DNA of 64,000 nt from Mucilaginibacter lappiensis (GCF_900155965.1 NZ_FTMG01000002.1:124001-188000), one strand, 5' to 3'. Shown: positions 51,839 through 61,573, counted from the first letter of the stretch. Numbers and translations are program-made. Notes: generated by a model not told the origin, from the letters alone.

Positions 51839-53488
51839 ATGTTAAACAAAAAACGGGTCAATTTTCACAATTTTCCATTCTCTTTTTTGGCACTTTTAAT
51901 TCTTTTTGGCTGCGCAGCTCAACAACCTCCCCAGGGAGGTCCGCGTGACCTTACTCCACCAAAATTGGTGAAGGCAATACCAGCCAATAAAACTCGGAAT
52001 TTTAAAGCCAAGGAAATTGACCTCGAATTTGATGAGTTTATCAAACTCACCAATCAGTACCAGGAAATAAGCATGAGCCCGGCGATGGAAAAACAACCGG
52101 AGTACACTTCCAGCAAAAGAATCTTAAAAATAAAACTTAAGGACTCGCTTCAAAAAAATACTACTTATGTTATCAATTTTGGAAAAGCTATCCAGGATGT
52201 TAATGAAGGTAACGTGCTTAAGAATTTCACTTATGTTTTTTCGACCGGTCCGCATATTGATTCCTTAAGCATCTCGGGAAGTGTTACCAATACTTTGACC
52301 CAGGAGAAAGAAAAAGATGTAACCGTGATGCTTTTTACGTTAAAGCAAGACTCTCTCCTTTTCGGCAAAAAGAAACCAAGTATTTTTGCAACTACAGATT
52401 CTTCCGGAAATTTTAGTTTAAATAATTTGCGCGAAGATGATTACCGGATCTATGCCTTGAAAGAAGCATCTCCTAATAAAATATTTGACAACGATCAGGA
52501 ACTAATCGCTTTCTTAAAAAAGACCATCCACCTCAGATCTGATACCTCAAACGTTCAATTGAATCTCTTCAAGCAAATTCCAGAAAAATTCAGATTTTCT
52601 GAAAAACGGTTTGATACCGACGGAAAATTACTTTTTGTTTTTAATAAGGCCTTAGCCAATCCTTCCATAAAAGTTATCTACCCTGCAGATATTGATAAAC
52701 AAAAACAGGTAGATTTTAGTAAAACAAAAGATACGGCATCTGTTTATCTGCGAAATATGAATTTCGATTCTATCAGGGTGGCTGTATTTGATAATGGTAA
52801 ACCTATCGACTCTACTTCGCTTTTAAAGGGTAAAAAGGAGAGCTTCCAGCGATCATTAACCTTTCAGTATAACATTAATGGCAACAACCTGTTAAAGCCT
52901 GGTACAGATTTGAAGTTGACAGCCAGCTTGCCCATAGAAAACTTTGACAACTCACTCATCACGCTTAATGAGGATTCTGTTTCTGTTGCTACCAGTGACC
53001 TTACGCTACAAAAAGATACCGGTAACTTTAAAAAACTAACTGTGAAATACCGTTGGCGGCAAGGCAGTAAATACGAACTTATTTTTAACGAAGCTGCATT
53101 TACCTCTATTTATGGTGATAAGAATAAAAGAATATCAAAAAAGTTCCAGATAGATAAAACAGATAATTACAGCACACTCACTTTAAAAGTTACGCTTCCG
53201 GATACCGGAAAAGCATATGTTGTTGAATTGCTAAACGAACAAAAGAAAGTTTTACAAAGTGATCCTATAAAACGCAATGGCTCTATCGTTTACAAAAATA
53301 TCATTACAGGTAAATATATATTCCGGGTAATTTATGATGAAAATAAAAACGGTAAATGGGATAGCGGCAACGTACATCTGAGAAAACAGCCGGAACATAT
53401 TTGGGTAAGTGAAAAGATAATATCGTTAAGACCAAACTGGGAAGCAGAGGAAGCCATAACAGTGCCTAAAGAGCCCATTACTCCTTAA
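51839..53488 (+). CDS. Ig-like domain surface lipoprotein
   Basis: This 549-aa lipoprotein has the lipobox LLILFGCAAQ (Cys25), followed by QPPQGGPRDLTPPKLVKAIPAN. That start and the FKAKEIDLEFDEFIKL segment mark a bacterial Ig-like (Big_5/SbsA) domain at about residues 35-140. Further beta-rich segments and an FRVIYDENKNGKWDSGNV block lie near the C terminus. This family is common in Bacteroidetes and its function is unknown; it is presumed to be surface-exposed. Its 3' end overlaps the convergent carbonic anhydrase gene by 11 bp. Confidence 0.85.
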   Translation: MLNKKRVNFHNFPFSFLALLILFGCAAQQPPQGGPRDLTPPKLVKAIPANKTRNFKAKEIDLEFDEFIKLTNQYQEISMSPAMEKQPEYTSSKRILKIKLKDSLQKNTTYVINFGKAIQDVNEGNVLKNFTYVFSTGPHIDSLSISGSVTNTLTQEKEKDVTVMLFTLKQDSLLFGKKKPSIFATTDSSGNFSLNNLREDDYRIYALKEASPNKIFDNDQELIAFLKKTIHLRSDTSNVQLNLFKQIPEKFRFSEKRFDTDGKLLFVFNKALANPSIKVIYPADIDKQKQVDFSKTKDTASVYLRNMNFDSIRVAVFDNGKPIDSTSLLKGKKESFQRSLTFQYNINGNNLLKPGTDLKLTASLPIENFDNSLITLNEDSVSVATSDLTLQKDTGNFKKLTVKYRWRQGSKYELIFNEAAFTSIYGDKNKRISKKFQIDKTDNYSTLTLKVTLPDTGKAYVVELLNEQKKVLQSDPIKRNGSIVYKNIITGKYIFRVIYDENKNGKWDSGNVHLRKQPEHIWVSEKIISLRPNWEAEEAITVPKEPITP

Positions 53489-53990
53489 ACCAACCGGAGT
53501 ACATGATATAATTATTGGGGAGCTGTTTAAGCATTACTTTCTGTTCATCAGTTAGCGGCTTAATCTTTTTTGCGGGGATACCTGCATATAGATATCCTGA
53601 TTCACAAATAGTGTTCTCCAGTACTACAGCACCTGCTGCTATGATTACAAACTCGTTCACTACAGCGTGATCCATCACAATGGCACCCATGCCTACTAAG
53701 GTATGATCATGCAATGTACAGCCATGCACCAAGGCGTTGTGACCTATAGAAACATTGCTGCCTATATTCGTAGCTGCCTTTAAATAAGTAGCGTGTATTA
53801 TTGCTCCATCCTGTATATTGGTATTGTCCCCTATTTTAATATAATGCACATCGCCCCGGATCACCGCATTAAACCAAACTGAACAATTTTTACCCATCAC
53901 AACATCACCTACAATGGTAGCATTTGGAGCAATAAAACAATCCTCACCCCAAACCGGGATTTTATCTTTAACAGGCAATATAACAGGCAT
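53478..53990 (-). CDS. gamma-class carbonic anhydrase-like protein (left-handed beta-helix)
   Basis: This 170-aa protein consists of hexapeptide repeats (AIVMDHAVV, SNVSIGHNALVHGCTL and so on) and ends in a helix. Metal-binding histidines of the gamma carbonic anhydrase family are at the usual places (GDVHYIKIG, IGHNALVHG, MDHAVV). Relatives hydrate CO2 or act in acetyl transfer; true activity is untested. It overlaps the convergent lipoprotein gene end to end. Confidence 0.9.
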   Translation of the reverse strand: MPVILPVKDKIPVWGEDCFIAPNATIVGDVVMGKNCSVWFNAVIRGDVHYIKIGDNTNIQDGAIIHATYLKAATNIGSNVSIGHNALVHGCTLHDHTLVGMGAIVMDHAVVNEFVIIAAGAVVLENTICESGYLYAGIPAKKIKPLTDEQKVMLKQLPNNYIMYSGWFKE

Positions 53991-54051
53991 ATTTTAATTA
54001 TTGAACTATTGATTTGATGTACTTTTTATTTATGTTTGAATACAAATTTAA

Positions 54052-54124
54052 GCGGAAATAGCTCAGCTGGTAGAGCATCAGTTTCCCAAACTGAAGGCCG
54101 CGGGTTCGAATCCCGTTTTCCGCT
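54052..54124 (+). tRNA. tRNA-Gly (anticodon CCC)
   Basis: Acceptor arms GCGGAAA / TTTCCGC pair. D-arm GCTCAGCTGGTAGAGC, anticodon arm TCAGT-TTCCCAA-ACTGA and T-arm GCGGG-TTCGAAT-CCCGT complete the cloverleaf. The anticodon CCC reads GGG glycine codons. No encoded CCA. Confidence 0.94.
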
Positions 54125-54148
54125 CAACCTTAATACACTCTTATTAAT

Positions 54149-54226
54149 TGTCATCCTGAGAAACGAAGGATCCATTAACCTATATGCAAACAGCCCAATA
54201 GATTCTTCACTTCATTCAGAATGACA
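54149..54226 (+). repeat. 78-bp dispersed repeat, copy 1
   Basis: It starts TGTCATCCTGA and ends TCAGAATGACA, imperfect terminal inverted repeats, with GAAGGATC inside. A second copy of the same length lies in opposite orientation at 58982-59059. It sits between tRNA-Gly and the nadB stop. Confidence 0.75.
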
Positions 54227-54237
54227 AACAGCAGTTT

Positions 54238-55830
54238 TTAAAAAACCGTATCCTCCACTTTCTCCGCATGTACCGGGTAATCTGTTGTATAATGTAAACC
54301 TCTACTTTCCTTCCTCAACATAGCTGATTTTACAACGATAAAGGAAACCTGGATAAGATTACGTAGCTCGCAAAGTTTTACGGATAGTTTTGTTTTCTTA
54401 TAAAAAGATTCTGTTTCCTCATACAATAAACCTAACCTCCTCAACGCCCTTTCTAACCTGAAATCAGAACGTACAATACCTACATAGTCATTCATCAGCT
54501 TTTGCATTTCACGTACGTTGTGTGTTACCAGGATATCTTCATTAGATAACTGTACACCTTTTTCATCCCAATCAGGGATATTATCCGGGATAACAAAATC
54601 CTGAAATTTACTTACCGCATCTTTATATATCCGATGCGCAAAAACTAATGCTTCTAATAATGAATTGGATGCCAACCGATTAGCACCATGTAAACCTGTT
54701 GATGAACATTCACCACAAGCATATAATCGTAATATAGATGACTGCCCAACATGACTTACCATAATGCCCCCACACATATAATGACAGGCCGGAGCAACCG
54801 GTATCATATCCTTGGTCATATCAATACCTATCTCCAGGCATTTGGCATATATATTAGGAAAATGATTTAAAATATCTTTTTTACTGCGATGCCTGATATC
54901 CAGATACACAAAATCCTCACCTGATTTCTTGATCTCGGCATCAATAGCCCGTGCAGTAATATCCCGCGGAGCTAATGATTTACGCGGATCATACTCCTGC
55001 ATAAACTCTTCCCCATTAGTACGTCTCAGTACACCTCCAAAACCACGTACCGCTTCAGATATCAAAAAAGAAGGATACTCACCGGGATTATACAAAGCTG
55101 TGGGGTGGAACTGTATAAATTCCATATTCCTTACTTTTCCTTTAGCTCTGTAAACCATGGCAACTCCATCACCGGTAGCAATTGTTGGATTAGTAGTCAC
55201 CGCATATATATGCCCTGCGCCACCAGATGCCATTACGGTTACCTTTGATAATATCTTTTCTACAATATTACTTTCGGTGTTGAAAGCATAAATACCATAG
55301 CAAGTGATGTCGGTACTGGATTTACCTACCAGCTCACCCAAATGATGCTGAGTGATCAGATCAACCGCGAAATAATGTGTTAATATCTCAATATTTGGAT
55401 TTTTATGGATCTCTTCTAATAGAGAACGTTCTATTTCCCAGCCTGTTACATCTTTATAATGTAATACCCTAAATTCCGAATGCCCTCCTTCTTTAGCCAG
55501 GTCATAAAAACCTTCATTGGTCTTGTCGAAATTGGTTCCGTAATCAATAATTTCATTAATTCGGGCCGGTCCTTCTTTAACAACCGCTTCTACAACTTCT
55601 TTGTCGCAAAGGCCATCACCCGATATTAAGGTGTCTTCTATATGTTTTTCAAAAGAATCTTCCTTTTTATCCACAACCACCGCAACACCTCCCTGGGCAT
55701 ACTTCGTGTTTGATTCATCCTCATTTGATTTTGTAACTATCAGAACCTTACCATGTTTGGCTGCTTTTAGTGCAAAACTCAATCCGGCTATTCCCGATCC
55801 CACTACTAAAAAATCAACAGTTTTAGTCAT
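54238..55830 (-). CDS. nadB: L-aspartate oxidase
   Basis: This 530-aa flavoprotein oxidises L-aspartate to iminoaspartate, the first step of de novo NAD synthesis. The FAD motif VVGSGIAGLSFALKAA is at residues 10-25, SGGAGHIYAVTTNPTIATGDG and the LRLYACGECSSTGLHGANRLASNSLLEALVFA signature are intact, and the C-terminal helical part is complete. It is divergent from nadA, the next enzyme of the pathway. The 408-bp gap between them is AT-rich and carries DnaA boxes. Confidence 0.96.
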   Translation of the reverse strand: MTKTVDFLVVGSGIAGLSFALKAAKHGKVLIVTKSNEDESNTKYAQGGVAVVVDKKEDSFEKHIEDTLISGDGLCDKEVVEAVVKEGPARINEIIDYGTNFDKTNEGFYDLAKEGGHSEFRVLHYKDVTGWEIERSLLEEIHKNPNIEILTHYFAVDLITQHHLGELVGKSSTDITCYGIYAFNTESNIVEKILSKVTVMASGGAGHIYAVTTNPTIATGDGVAMVYRAKGKVRNMEFIQFHPTALYNPGEYPSFLISEAVRGFGGVLRRTNGEEFMQEYDPRKSLAPRDITARAIDAEIKKSGEDFVYLDIRHRSKKDILNHFPNIYAKCLEIGIDMTKDMIPVAPACHYMCGGIMVSHVGQSSILRLYACGECSSTGLHGANRLASNSLLEALVFAHRIYKDAVSKFQDFVIPDNIPDWDEKGVQLSNEDILVTHNVREMQKLMNDYVGIVRSDFRLERALRRLGLLYEETESFYKKTKLSVKLCELRNLIQVSFIVVKSAMLRKESRGLHYTTDYPVHAEKVEDTVF

Positions 55831-56110
55831 CTTAAATGTATAATGTGTGTAAAAGTACCACTTGTGTTAATAACCCGTATAAAACGTGTTAACTTTATGT
55901 AAACAAATAACCAGTAAATAATCAAATTGTGGATAACCACCATTTTTGATGCTAATATGAATAATTTTTGAGCGACTTTTGAGGTACTAAAGTCATATAC
56001 CTAACATTTTACCCACTCACAAAATATTAACATAAAACTTTTTTTAATAAAATTTGATTGTCATACAAATCACAAAATCAATCAAATATAAGATCAAAAG
56101 ATGTGGATAA
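55667..56110. other. candidate replication origin: DnaA boxes in AT-rich nadB-nadA region
   Basis: The perfect DnaA box TTATCCACA occurs three times within 444 bp: at 55667-55675 (plus strand, inside the nadB 5' coding end), 55928-55936 and 56102-56110 (both minus strand, as TGTGGATAA). The intergenic stretch 55831-56238 is strongly AT-rich with A and T runs. Three parS-like sites lie 6 kb to the left. No dnaA gene is visible here. Confidence 0.6.
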
Positions 56111-56238
56111 CTGTTAGTAAAATGTGAAAACTAATTAATGAAACAAAATATATACCGACTTTTGCACATTACTAACACACCAATAAACAATAGTTTTATT
56201 TATATAAAAAAGTAGTTGTTATTAATTGAAATGTTGAA

Positions 56239-57231
56239 ATGGATATCTTCGAAGAATTAAATGTGAAAGGATTTGTGGACGAATACATCGACCCCACGCT
56301 GGATCTTTTTGATGAAATTGAAAAACTTAAAAAGGAAAAAAATGCAGTTATTTTGGCGCATTATTACCAGGAACCCGATATCCAGGATATTGCGGATTAT
56401 ATTGGAGATAGTTTGGGGCTCTCACAGCAGGCCGCAAAAACTGACGCCGATATTATCGTTTTCGCCGGGGTACACTTCATGGCCGAAACTGCCAAAATAC
56501 TGTCACCTAACAAAAAAGTTTTATTACCCGACTTAAAGGCAGGTTGCTCATTAGCAGATAGTTGTCCGCCTCATTTATTTAGAAAGTTTAAGGAAAACTA
56601 TCCCGATCACCTGGTGATCACCTATGTAAACTGCACGGCCGAATTGAAAGCTTTAAGTGATATTGTTTGTACATCAAGTAATGCTGTGGCCATTGTAGAG
56701 AGCTTACCAAAAGATCAAAAGATCATATTTGGGCCGGATAAAAACCTGGGTGCTTATGTGGCTAAAAAAACAGGACGGGACCTGGTACTTTGGAATGGAG
56801 CCTGTATGGTTCATGAAATTTTTTCGAGAGAAAAGATAACTAAACTCAAGGAAAGATATCCTAATGCCAAATTACTGGCACATCCTGAATGTGAGGAAGT
56901 TATATTGAAGATGGCCGATTATATAGGTTCGACAACCGGGATATTAAAATATGCTGGCAGTCACCCGGATAAAGAATTTATTGTAGCTACCGAAGCAGGC
57001 ATACTACACCAGATGCAAAAGGAAAATCCGGATAAAACTTTTATTCCGGCACCACCGAATAATAATTGCGCTTGTAACGATTGTCCGCATATGAAACGGA
57101 ACACATTAGAAAAACTGTACCTATGCTTAAAAAACGGATCGCCTGAAATTACGGTACCTGAACATATTATTGAACGTGCAGTAAAACCTATTGAGCGTAT
57201 GCTGGAAATATCGGCGCAACTGGGTTTATAA
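56239..57231 (+). CDS. nadA: quinolinate synthase A
   Basis: The 330-aa [4Fe-4S] enzyme condenses iminoaspartate (from NadB) with dihydroxyacetone phosphate to quinolinate. Cluster cysteines are seen in [20 protein letters not shown] and [12 protein letters not shown]. The substrate segments [21 protein letters not shown] and [16 protein letters not shown] are intact. It is divergent from nadB across the AT-rich region, so both genes may share regulation. Confidence 0.96.
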   Translation: MDIFEELNVKGFVDEYIDPTLDLFDEIEKLKKEKNAVILAHYYQEPDIQDIADYIGDSLGLSQQAAKTDADIIVFAGVHFMAETAKILSPNKKVLLPDLKAGCSLADSCPPHLFRKFKENYPDHLVITYVNCTAELKALSDIVCTSSNAVAIVESLPKDQKIIFGPDKNLGAYVAKKTGRDLVLWNGACMVHEIFSREKITKLKERYPNAKLLAHPECEEVILKMADYIGSTTGILKYAGSHPDKEFIVATEAGILHQMQKENPDKTFIPAPPNNNCACNDCPHMKRNTLEKLYLCLKNGSPEITVPEHIIERAVKPIERMLEISAQLGL

Positions 57232-57481
57232 AGGAAAGGATTTTGTTGTGGACCTAAAAATCCTAAAAATTTTTTCCGCCTTCAGCGAATATCGGGCCTT
57301 GTTGCGCTACCGGTGGAAAAATTGCTAAGGGGCCTGAAATCTCAAAAAAATTTCCCGCCTTCGGCGGAAGACATCACGCGGGTTTTGCGACAGCCCGAAA
57401 TTTTTTATACCGGTAATTGTAACCATTCGGTAATGCGATGGACAATTTTGTACTTTTGCAGATTATTATAGTTTAAAAGAA
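57232..57481. other. intergenic region with duplicated GC-rich hairpin sequence
   Basis: TTTTTTCCGCCTTCAGCG (about 57272) and AATTTCCCGCCTTCGGCGGAAG (about 57349) are two related copies. The second holds a perfect CCGCC-TTC-GGCGG stem. They could be a REP-like repeat or a nadA terminator without a T-run. TACTTTTG near 57451 is a -7 box candidate for thiL. Confidence 0.5.
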
Positions 57482-58525
57482 ATGTTTGAAAATCAGGACA
57501 GGACGAATTTAGAGGACTTGGGCGAATTTGGCTTAATAGGACATCTTACAAAAAACATAAAGCTAACCCAACCAAGTACCGTAAAAGGTGTTGGCGATGA
57601 TGCCGCTGTACTTGATTTTACCGGCAAAAAAGTGTTGGTAAGTACCGACATGCTATTAGAGGGCATTCATTTTGATCTGGCTTATACTCCTTTAAAGCAT
57701 TTAGGTTACAAAGCCATACAGGTAAACCTGAGTGATATTTATGCGATGAATGGTACCGCTTCACAGGTTACAGTATCTATCGGGATGTCGAGCAAATTTC
57801 CGCTGGAAGCTATTGAAGAACTATACGAGGGCATTTACATAGCCTGCGAAAAATATAATGTTGACCTGGTTGGTGGTGATACTACTTCGTCAAAACAAGG
57901 TTTGGTGATTAGTGTAACCTCTATTGGTTATGCCGATGAAGCTGATGTAACCTATCGTAATACAGCTGGCGAAGGCGACCTGATCTGTGTATCCGGAGAT
58001 TTGGGCGGAGCCTATGTTGGTTTACAGTTGTTGGAGCGTGAAAAACAGATTTACCTGGAAAATCCAAAAATTCAGCCCGATCTGGAAGGCAAAGATTATA
58101 TCGTAGAACGCCAGTTAAAACCAGAGGCCCGTAGGGATATTGTGGAATTGTTGAAAAGCATCGATGTAAAACCAACAGCTATGATAGATGTATCTGATGG
58201 CCTGGCTTCAGAAATACTGCACATCTGTAAAGAAAGCGATAAGGGGTGTAACCTGTATGAAGATAAGATCCCGTTGGACCCGATGACTTATGAAACCGCC
58301 CGCGAATTTAACCTTGACCCTACCGTGTGTGCGCTGAGTGGCGGCGAAGACTATGAACTGCTTTTTACCGTAAAACAAGCCGACTACGACAAGATCAAGT
58401 TCAAGATGGATATCACCATCATTGGGCATATCACCGAGCCTTCAGCAGGCTGTAACCTTATTACCAAAACAGGGAACGTACATGCCCTTAAGGCCCAGGG
58501 ATGGAATGCATTTAAAAAGGATTGA
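57482..58525 (+). CDS. thiL: thiamine-monophosphate kinase
   Basis: This 347-aa enzyme phosphorylates thiamine monophosphate to the active diphosphate cofactor. The PurM-like fold is shown by GVGDDAAVLDFTGKKVLVSTDMLLEGIHFDL, KAIQVNLSDIYAMNG, VGGDTTSSKQGLVIS and TAMIDVSDGLASEILHICK; GGEDYELLFT closes the active site. Most of the thiamine pathway is not in this window. Confidence 0.95.
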   Translation: MFENQDRTNLEDLGEFGLIGHLTKNIKLTQPSTVKGVGDDAAVLDFTGKKVLVSTDMLLEGIHFDLAYTPLKHLGYKAIQVNLSDIYAMNGTASQVTVSIGMSSKFPLEAIEELYEGIYIACEKYNVDLVGGDTTSSKQGLVISVTSIGYADEADVTYRNTAGEGDLICVSGDLGGAYVGLQLLEREKQIYLENPKIQPDLEGKDYIVERQLKPEARRDIVELLKSIDVKPTAMIDVSDGLASEILHICKESDKGCNLYEDKIPLDPMTYETAREFNLDPTVCALSGGEDYELLFTVKQADYDKIKFKMDITIIGHITEPSAGCNLITKTGNVHALKAQGWNAFKKD

Positions 58526-58530
58526 TAAAG

Positions 58531-58959
58531 ATGTTTAATAGTCTTTTCAAAAAGCTTAATACCGGACAAGATCAGGATAACAACAAACCAAAGGAGGTTG
58601 CTACCTCGGTAATATTTCTATATATTGGGTTTATCTTGTCTATGATCACCGATTGGCTCGATGGCATTACCGCCGTTCCATTTATTATTGTTTTTATTGT
58701 GATTAGCCTGGTGATTACTGCTGTTTCAGCCGGTAAAAAATGGGCTCGCATCCTGATTTTTCTGTTTGTTATTTTTAACCTGCTTTCCTTTGGGTTTAAT
58801 ATAGTTCAGTTGCTGAATCATAGTGTAAAGGAGAAATTCACCAATCTGGTTATGGTACTATATAGCATGGAAATCATCATAGAACTGATAGCCTTGCGTC
58901 TGTTGTTTTCAAAACCGGCTAATGGCTGGTTTAATGAGCAAAGGGAAGCGACAACGTAA
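58531..58959 (+). CDS. small membrane protein of unknown function
   Basis: Translation from the ATG at 58531 gives 142 aa; an earlier TTG-led reading overlaps the thiL stop. Four membrane helices are predicted (SVIFLYIGFILSMITDW, VPFIIVFIVISLVITAV, ARILIFLFVIFNLLSFGF, VMVLYSMEIIIELIALRLL). I do not recognise a family name. It is likely co-transcribed with thiL (5 bp gap) and is followed by the second copy of the 78-bp repeat. Confidence 0.75.
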   Translation: MFNSLFKKLNTGQDQDNNKPKEVATSVIFLYIGFILSMITDWLDGITAVPFIIVFIVISLVITAVSAGKKWARILIFLFVIFNLLSFGFNIVQLLNHSVKEKFTNLVMVLYSMEIIIELIALRLLFSKPANGWFNEQREATT

Positions 58960-58981
58960 GGGCATCTTTTTTCTCTCTTTT

Positions 58982-59059
58982 TGTCATGCTGAACGCAGTG
59001 AAGCATCTATATGCAATATGCAAAGTTCACTAATAGATCCTTCGTTCTTCAGGATGACA
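58982..59059 (-). repeat. 78-bp dispersed repeat, copy 2
   Basis: On the minus strand it reads TGTCATCCTGAAGAACGAAG and then GATC, and it ends TCAGCATGACA. It matches copy 1 (54149-54226) in length, ends and several inner blocks (GAAGGATC, CTTCACT). It lies between the membrane protein and the rmuC stop. Confidence 0.75.
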
Positions 59060-59078
59060 AATAAGTTAAATAGTTCAT

Positions 59079-60449
59079 CTACTCATCCCCAATAAATTTC
59101 TGATCGATCTGCTTATCTGCTTTTGCCCCTAACTTTTTGATCTTCTCGGCAGTGGTAGTTAAATTTCCGCGACCTTCGGATAGTTTGTTCAGGGCGGTAT
59201 TATAAGCACTTTGGGTTTGATTGATGTTACGGCCAATACTGTCCATATCGCCCAGGAAACCCACAAACTTATCATACATATCACCACTCAGGCGGGCAAT
59301 TTCCAGTACGTTACGGTTTTGGCGCTCCTGTTTCCACATACTGGCGATGGTACGCAGCGTAGCCAACAATGTTGATGGACTAACGATCACCACCTTTTTA
59401 TCCCAGGCATAGTTAAACAGCTCGCCATCCAATTGCACGGCAATACTAAAGGACGATTCAATAGGCACAAAAAGCAGCACAAAATCGGGTGAATTGATCT
59501 TGTACAGATCATGATATTTTTTGGAGGACAGGCTATTGATATGTGCCCGGATAGACTCTATATGAGCCTTGGCAAAAAGCTTCCTGTCTTCTTCTGTATC
59601 GGCATTCACCAGGCGCTCATAAGCTATCAGTGACACTTTAGAGTCGATTACCAGGTGTTTATCATCGGGCAGGTCTATGATCACATCAGGTTGATAACGG
59701 GTACCATCTACGGTTTGCATGGCCGCTTGGACTCGGTATTCCTGGTCGCGAAGCAGGCCAGAGCGTTCCAATACTCGCTCCAATATCACCTCGCCCCAGT
59801 TACCTTGCTTTTTATTGTCGCCTTTAAGCGCTTTGGTTAGATTCTGAGCTTCATCGCTGATCTGTTTATTCAGATCCATCAGCTGGGTAATTACCCCTTT
59901 CAGCGTGTTGCGCTCGGCAGCTTCCATATTGTAAACCTTTTCTACCTTATCCTCGAACGCCTTAAGGTTCTCTTTTAGCGGAGTAAGGATCATATCCAGA
60001 TTGGTGCGGTTTACATCAATAAACTCTTTCGACTTTTCTTTCAGCAGCTTTTCGGCCACATTTTCAAATTCACGCTGAAACTGCGTACGGATCTGCTCCA
60101 CCTCTACTTTTTGCTCCTGTAGTTTTTCCTGCTGCGATTGATAATATGATTTAACGCTTTCCAGTTGTTGGTTGGCCTGGGCCAGTTGGGTGCGCTCAAA
60201 TAATAATTCATCCAATAGCCGGGTTTTCTCATCTTTTAGTAGCTGGATAATATTTTCCTTTTCTGAAGATATGATGCTGCCCTTTTCTTCGGCTTTGGCC
60301 AGATTAATTTTAAGCAGATACTGCTCATTCCGGAGCCGGTTCAATTCCTCGGCCGATATCAATTCCTGCGCTTTTGGCTTTTTTAGAAACAAAAATACCG
60401 ATAACACCAGGATCACCAACGAAACAACTAATAAAATATCACCACTCAT
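59079..60449 (-). CDS. rmuC: DNA recombination protein RmuC family
   Basis: This 456-aa protein has an N-terminal membrane helix (residues about 4-20), a long coiled coil (about 30-170) and the RmuC nuclease-like domain (about 190-400). The last shows KQGNWGEVILERVLERSGL, YQPDVIIDLPDDKHLVIDSKVSL and LLFVPIESSF. RmuC limits inversions at short repeats and helps phage and recombination control. It is monocistronic, on the minus strand. Confidence 0.93.
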   Translation of the reverse strand: MSGDILLVVSLVILVLSVFLFLKKPKAQELISAEELNRLRNEQYLLKINLAKAEEKGSIISSEKENIIQLLKDEKTRLLDELLFERTQLAQANQQLESVKSYYQSQQEKLQEQKVEVEQIRTQFQREFENVAEKLLKEKSKEFIDVNRTNLDMILTPLKENLKAFEDKVEKVYNMEAAERNTLKGVITQLMDLNKQISDEAQNLTKALKGDNKKQGNWGEVILERVLERSGLLRDQEYRVQAAMQTVDGTRYQPDVIIDLPDDKHLVIDSKVSLIAYERLVNADTEEDRKLFAKAHIESIRAHINSLSSKKYHDLYKINSPDFVLLFVPIESSFSIAVQLDGELFNYAWDKKVVIVSPSTLLATLRTIASMWKQERQNRNVLEIARLSGDMYDKFVGFLGDMDSIGRNINQTQSAYNTALNKLSEGRGNLTTTAEKIKKLGAKADKQIDQKFIGDE

Positions 60450-60526
60450 TTTGATAAAAATATTAGTAAAATTATGATAATATTTTTAGTATTTCAAAAA
60501 TAAAATGTACCAGAATTTGACGGGTT

Positions 60527-61081
60527 TTATTTTTTGTTGCTAAGCGAGCTAATCAAACCGGGTTTTAGTAATTCCAGGTAAGGATTGCCATTTAACCCTA
60601 GTAATTTGGCAAAAGCAGACTCGGTTTTATAGCCTTGTTTTTTGAGTTCAATTACTTGTTGCCTGAATGATTCACCATAATGCTCGAGCAACAGATATTC
60701 AACTACCATATGGCGGTAGGCGTTTTGTTGCCTGGTAGGTATATACTGACCGAAAACCTCCACTGGCCAGCCATCGACAGAAAAAGCAGCTACTATGGTT
60801 TCCTGTTGATTAATAACAGTATCTGTAAGCTGGAAACCCTCAAAATCAGAAAAGGCCAAGGCTATGGCGTTTTTGAAATCTGCTTTACTGTTAAAACAGC
60901 AGATAATATCCAAATCACTGTTTTCTATATCGATATTGATAGGAATGGTACCGGCAAGTATAGGATGAAACTTCTTCAGAAGTTTCATCAATGGATATTG
61001 AGTAAACAATTGATAAGCTTGCTGTTGCCGAGGTGAACCGCTGGCTAAATACCGGATATCATCAAATTTAGCGAAAGACAT
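60527..61081 (-). CDS. DUF4269 (nucleotidyltransferase-like) protein
   Basis: This 184-aa protein has GTIPINIDIENSDLDIICCF, which resembles the GS-x10-D-x-D pattern of minimal nucleotidyltransferases, then VEVFGQYIPTRQQNAYRHM and LKKQGYKTESAFAKLLGLNGNPYLELL, typical of DUF4269. Its activity is unknown. It precedes gldH on the minus strand by 9 bp in the order ricT-gldH-DUF4269. Confidence 0.82.
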   Translation of the reverse strand: MSFAKFDDIRYLASGSPRQQQAYQLFTQYPLMKLLKKFHPILAGTIPINIDIENSDLDIICCFNSKADFKNAIALAFSDFEGFQLTDTVINQQETIVAAFSVDGWPVEVFGQYIPTRQQNAYRHMVVEYLLLEHYGESFRQQVIELKKQGYKTESAFAKLLGLNGNPYLELLKPGLISSLSNKK

Positions 61082-61090
61082 AGTAAAAAA

Positions 61091-61573
61091 CTACTTCGCT
61101 TTCTCCACCCTCAAACCAACGTCGCTAATCTCATGCAGGGGGTTGTCGCGCATGTTTTGTTCGATCTCGAAATGATAATTACCCTTGACCGGGAATTTAA
61201 TATTTGTTTTAAAGGGCACCTGGTAACTATACAAGTTGCCCGATCCTTTGCCAAACCATTCGCCATCGCGGCCGGCCAGCTTTACTTCGTACCGGGTAAC
61301 GCTTACCTTTTTATCGGGTGATGTTTCATAGATAAGCACAAACAGGTTAGAGTATTTGTAATTATCGGTAACCCGCAAATTCAGGTACAGGTTATAGGTT
61401 GCTGCATCATCATCAATTTTACAATCAAACCTTATTCTGTTCACGTAACTCCAGTTATGATCGGTAATGGGCGTATTATTATCCATCACCCAATTGGAGT
61501 TGGTACAGCTACTCAACAGTGCAATCAACAAAACACCTGTTATTGTACAAATGGTTTTTAATACCCGTTTCAT
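61091..61573 (-). CDS. gldH: gliding motility lipoprotein GldH
   Basis: This 160-aa lipoprotein (lipobox IALLSSCTN, Cys23) has a beta-rich fold. The GldH pattern is seen in WSYVNRIRFDCKIDD, YNLYLNLRVTDNYKYSNLFVLIYETSP and the GNYHFEIEQNMRDNPLHEISDVGLRVEK end. GldH is needed with other Gld proteins for gliding and type IX secretion in Flavobacterium; many non-gliding relatives keep it. It overlaps ricT by 4 nt (ATGA). Confidence 0.9.
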   Translation of the reverse strand: MKRVLKTICTITGVLLIALLSSCTNSNWVMDNNTPITDHNWSYVNRIRFDCKIDDDAATYNLYLNLRVTDNYKYSNLFVLIYETSPDKKVSVTRYEVKLAGRDGEWFGKGSGNLYSYQVPFKTNIKFPVKGNYHFEIEQNMRDNPLHEISDVGLRVEKAK

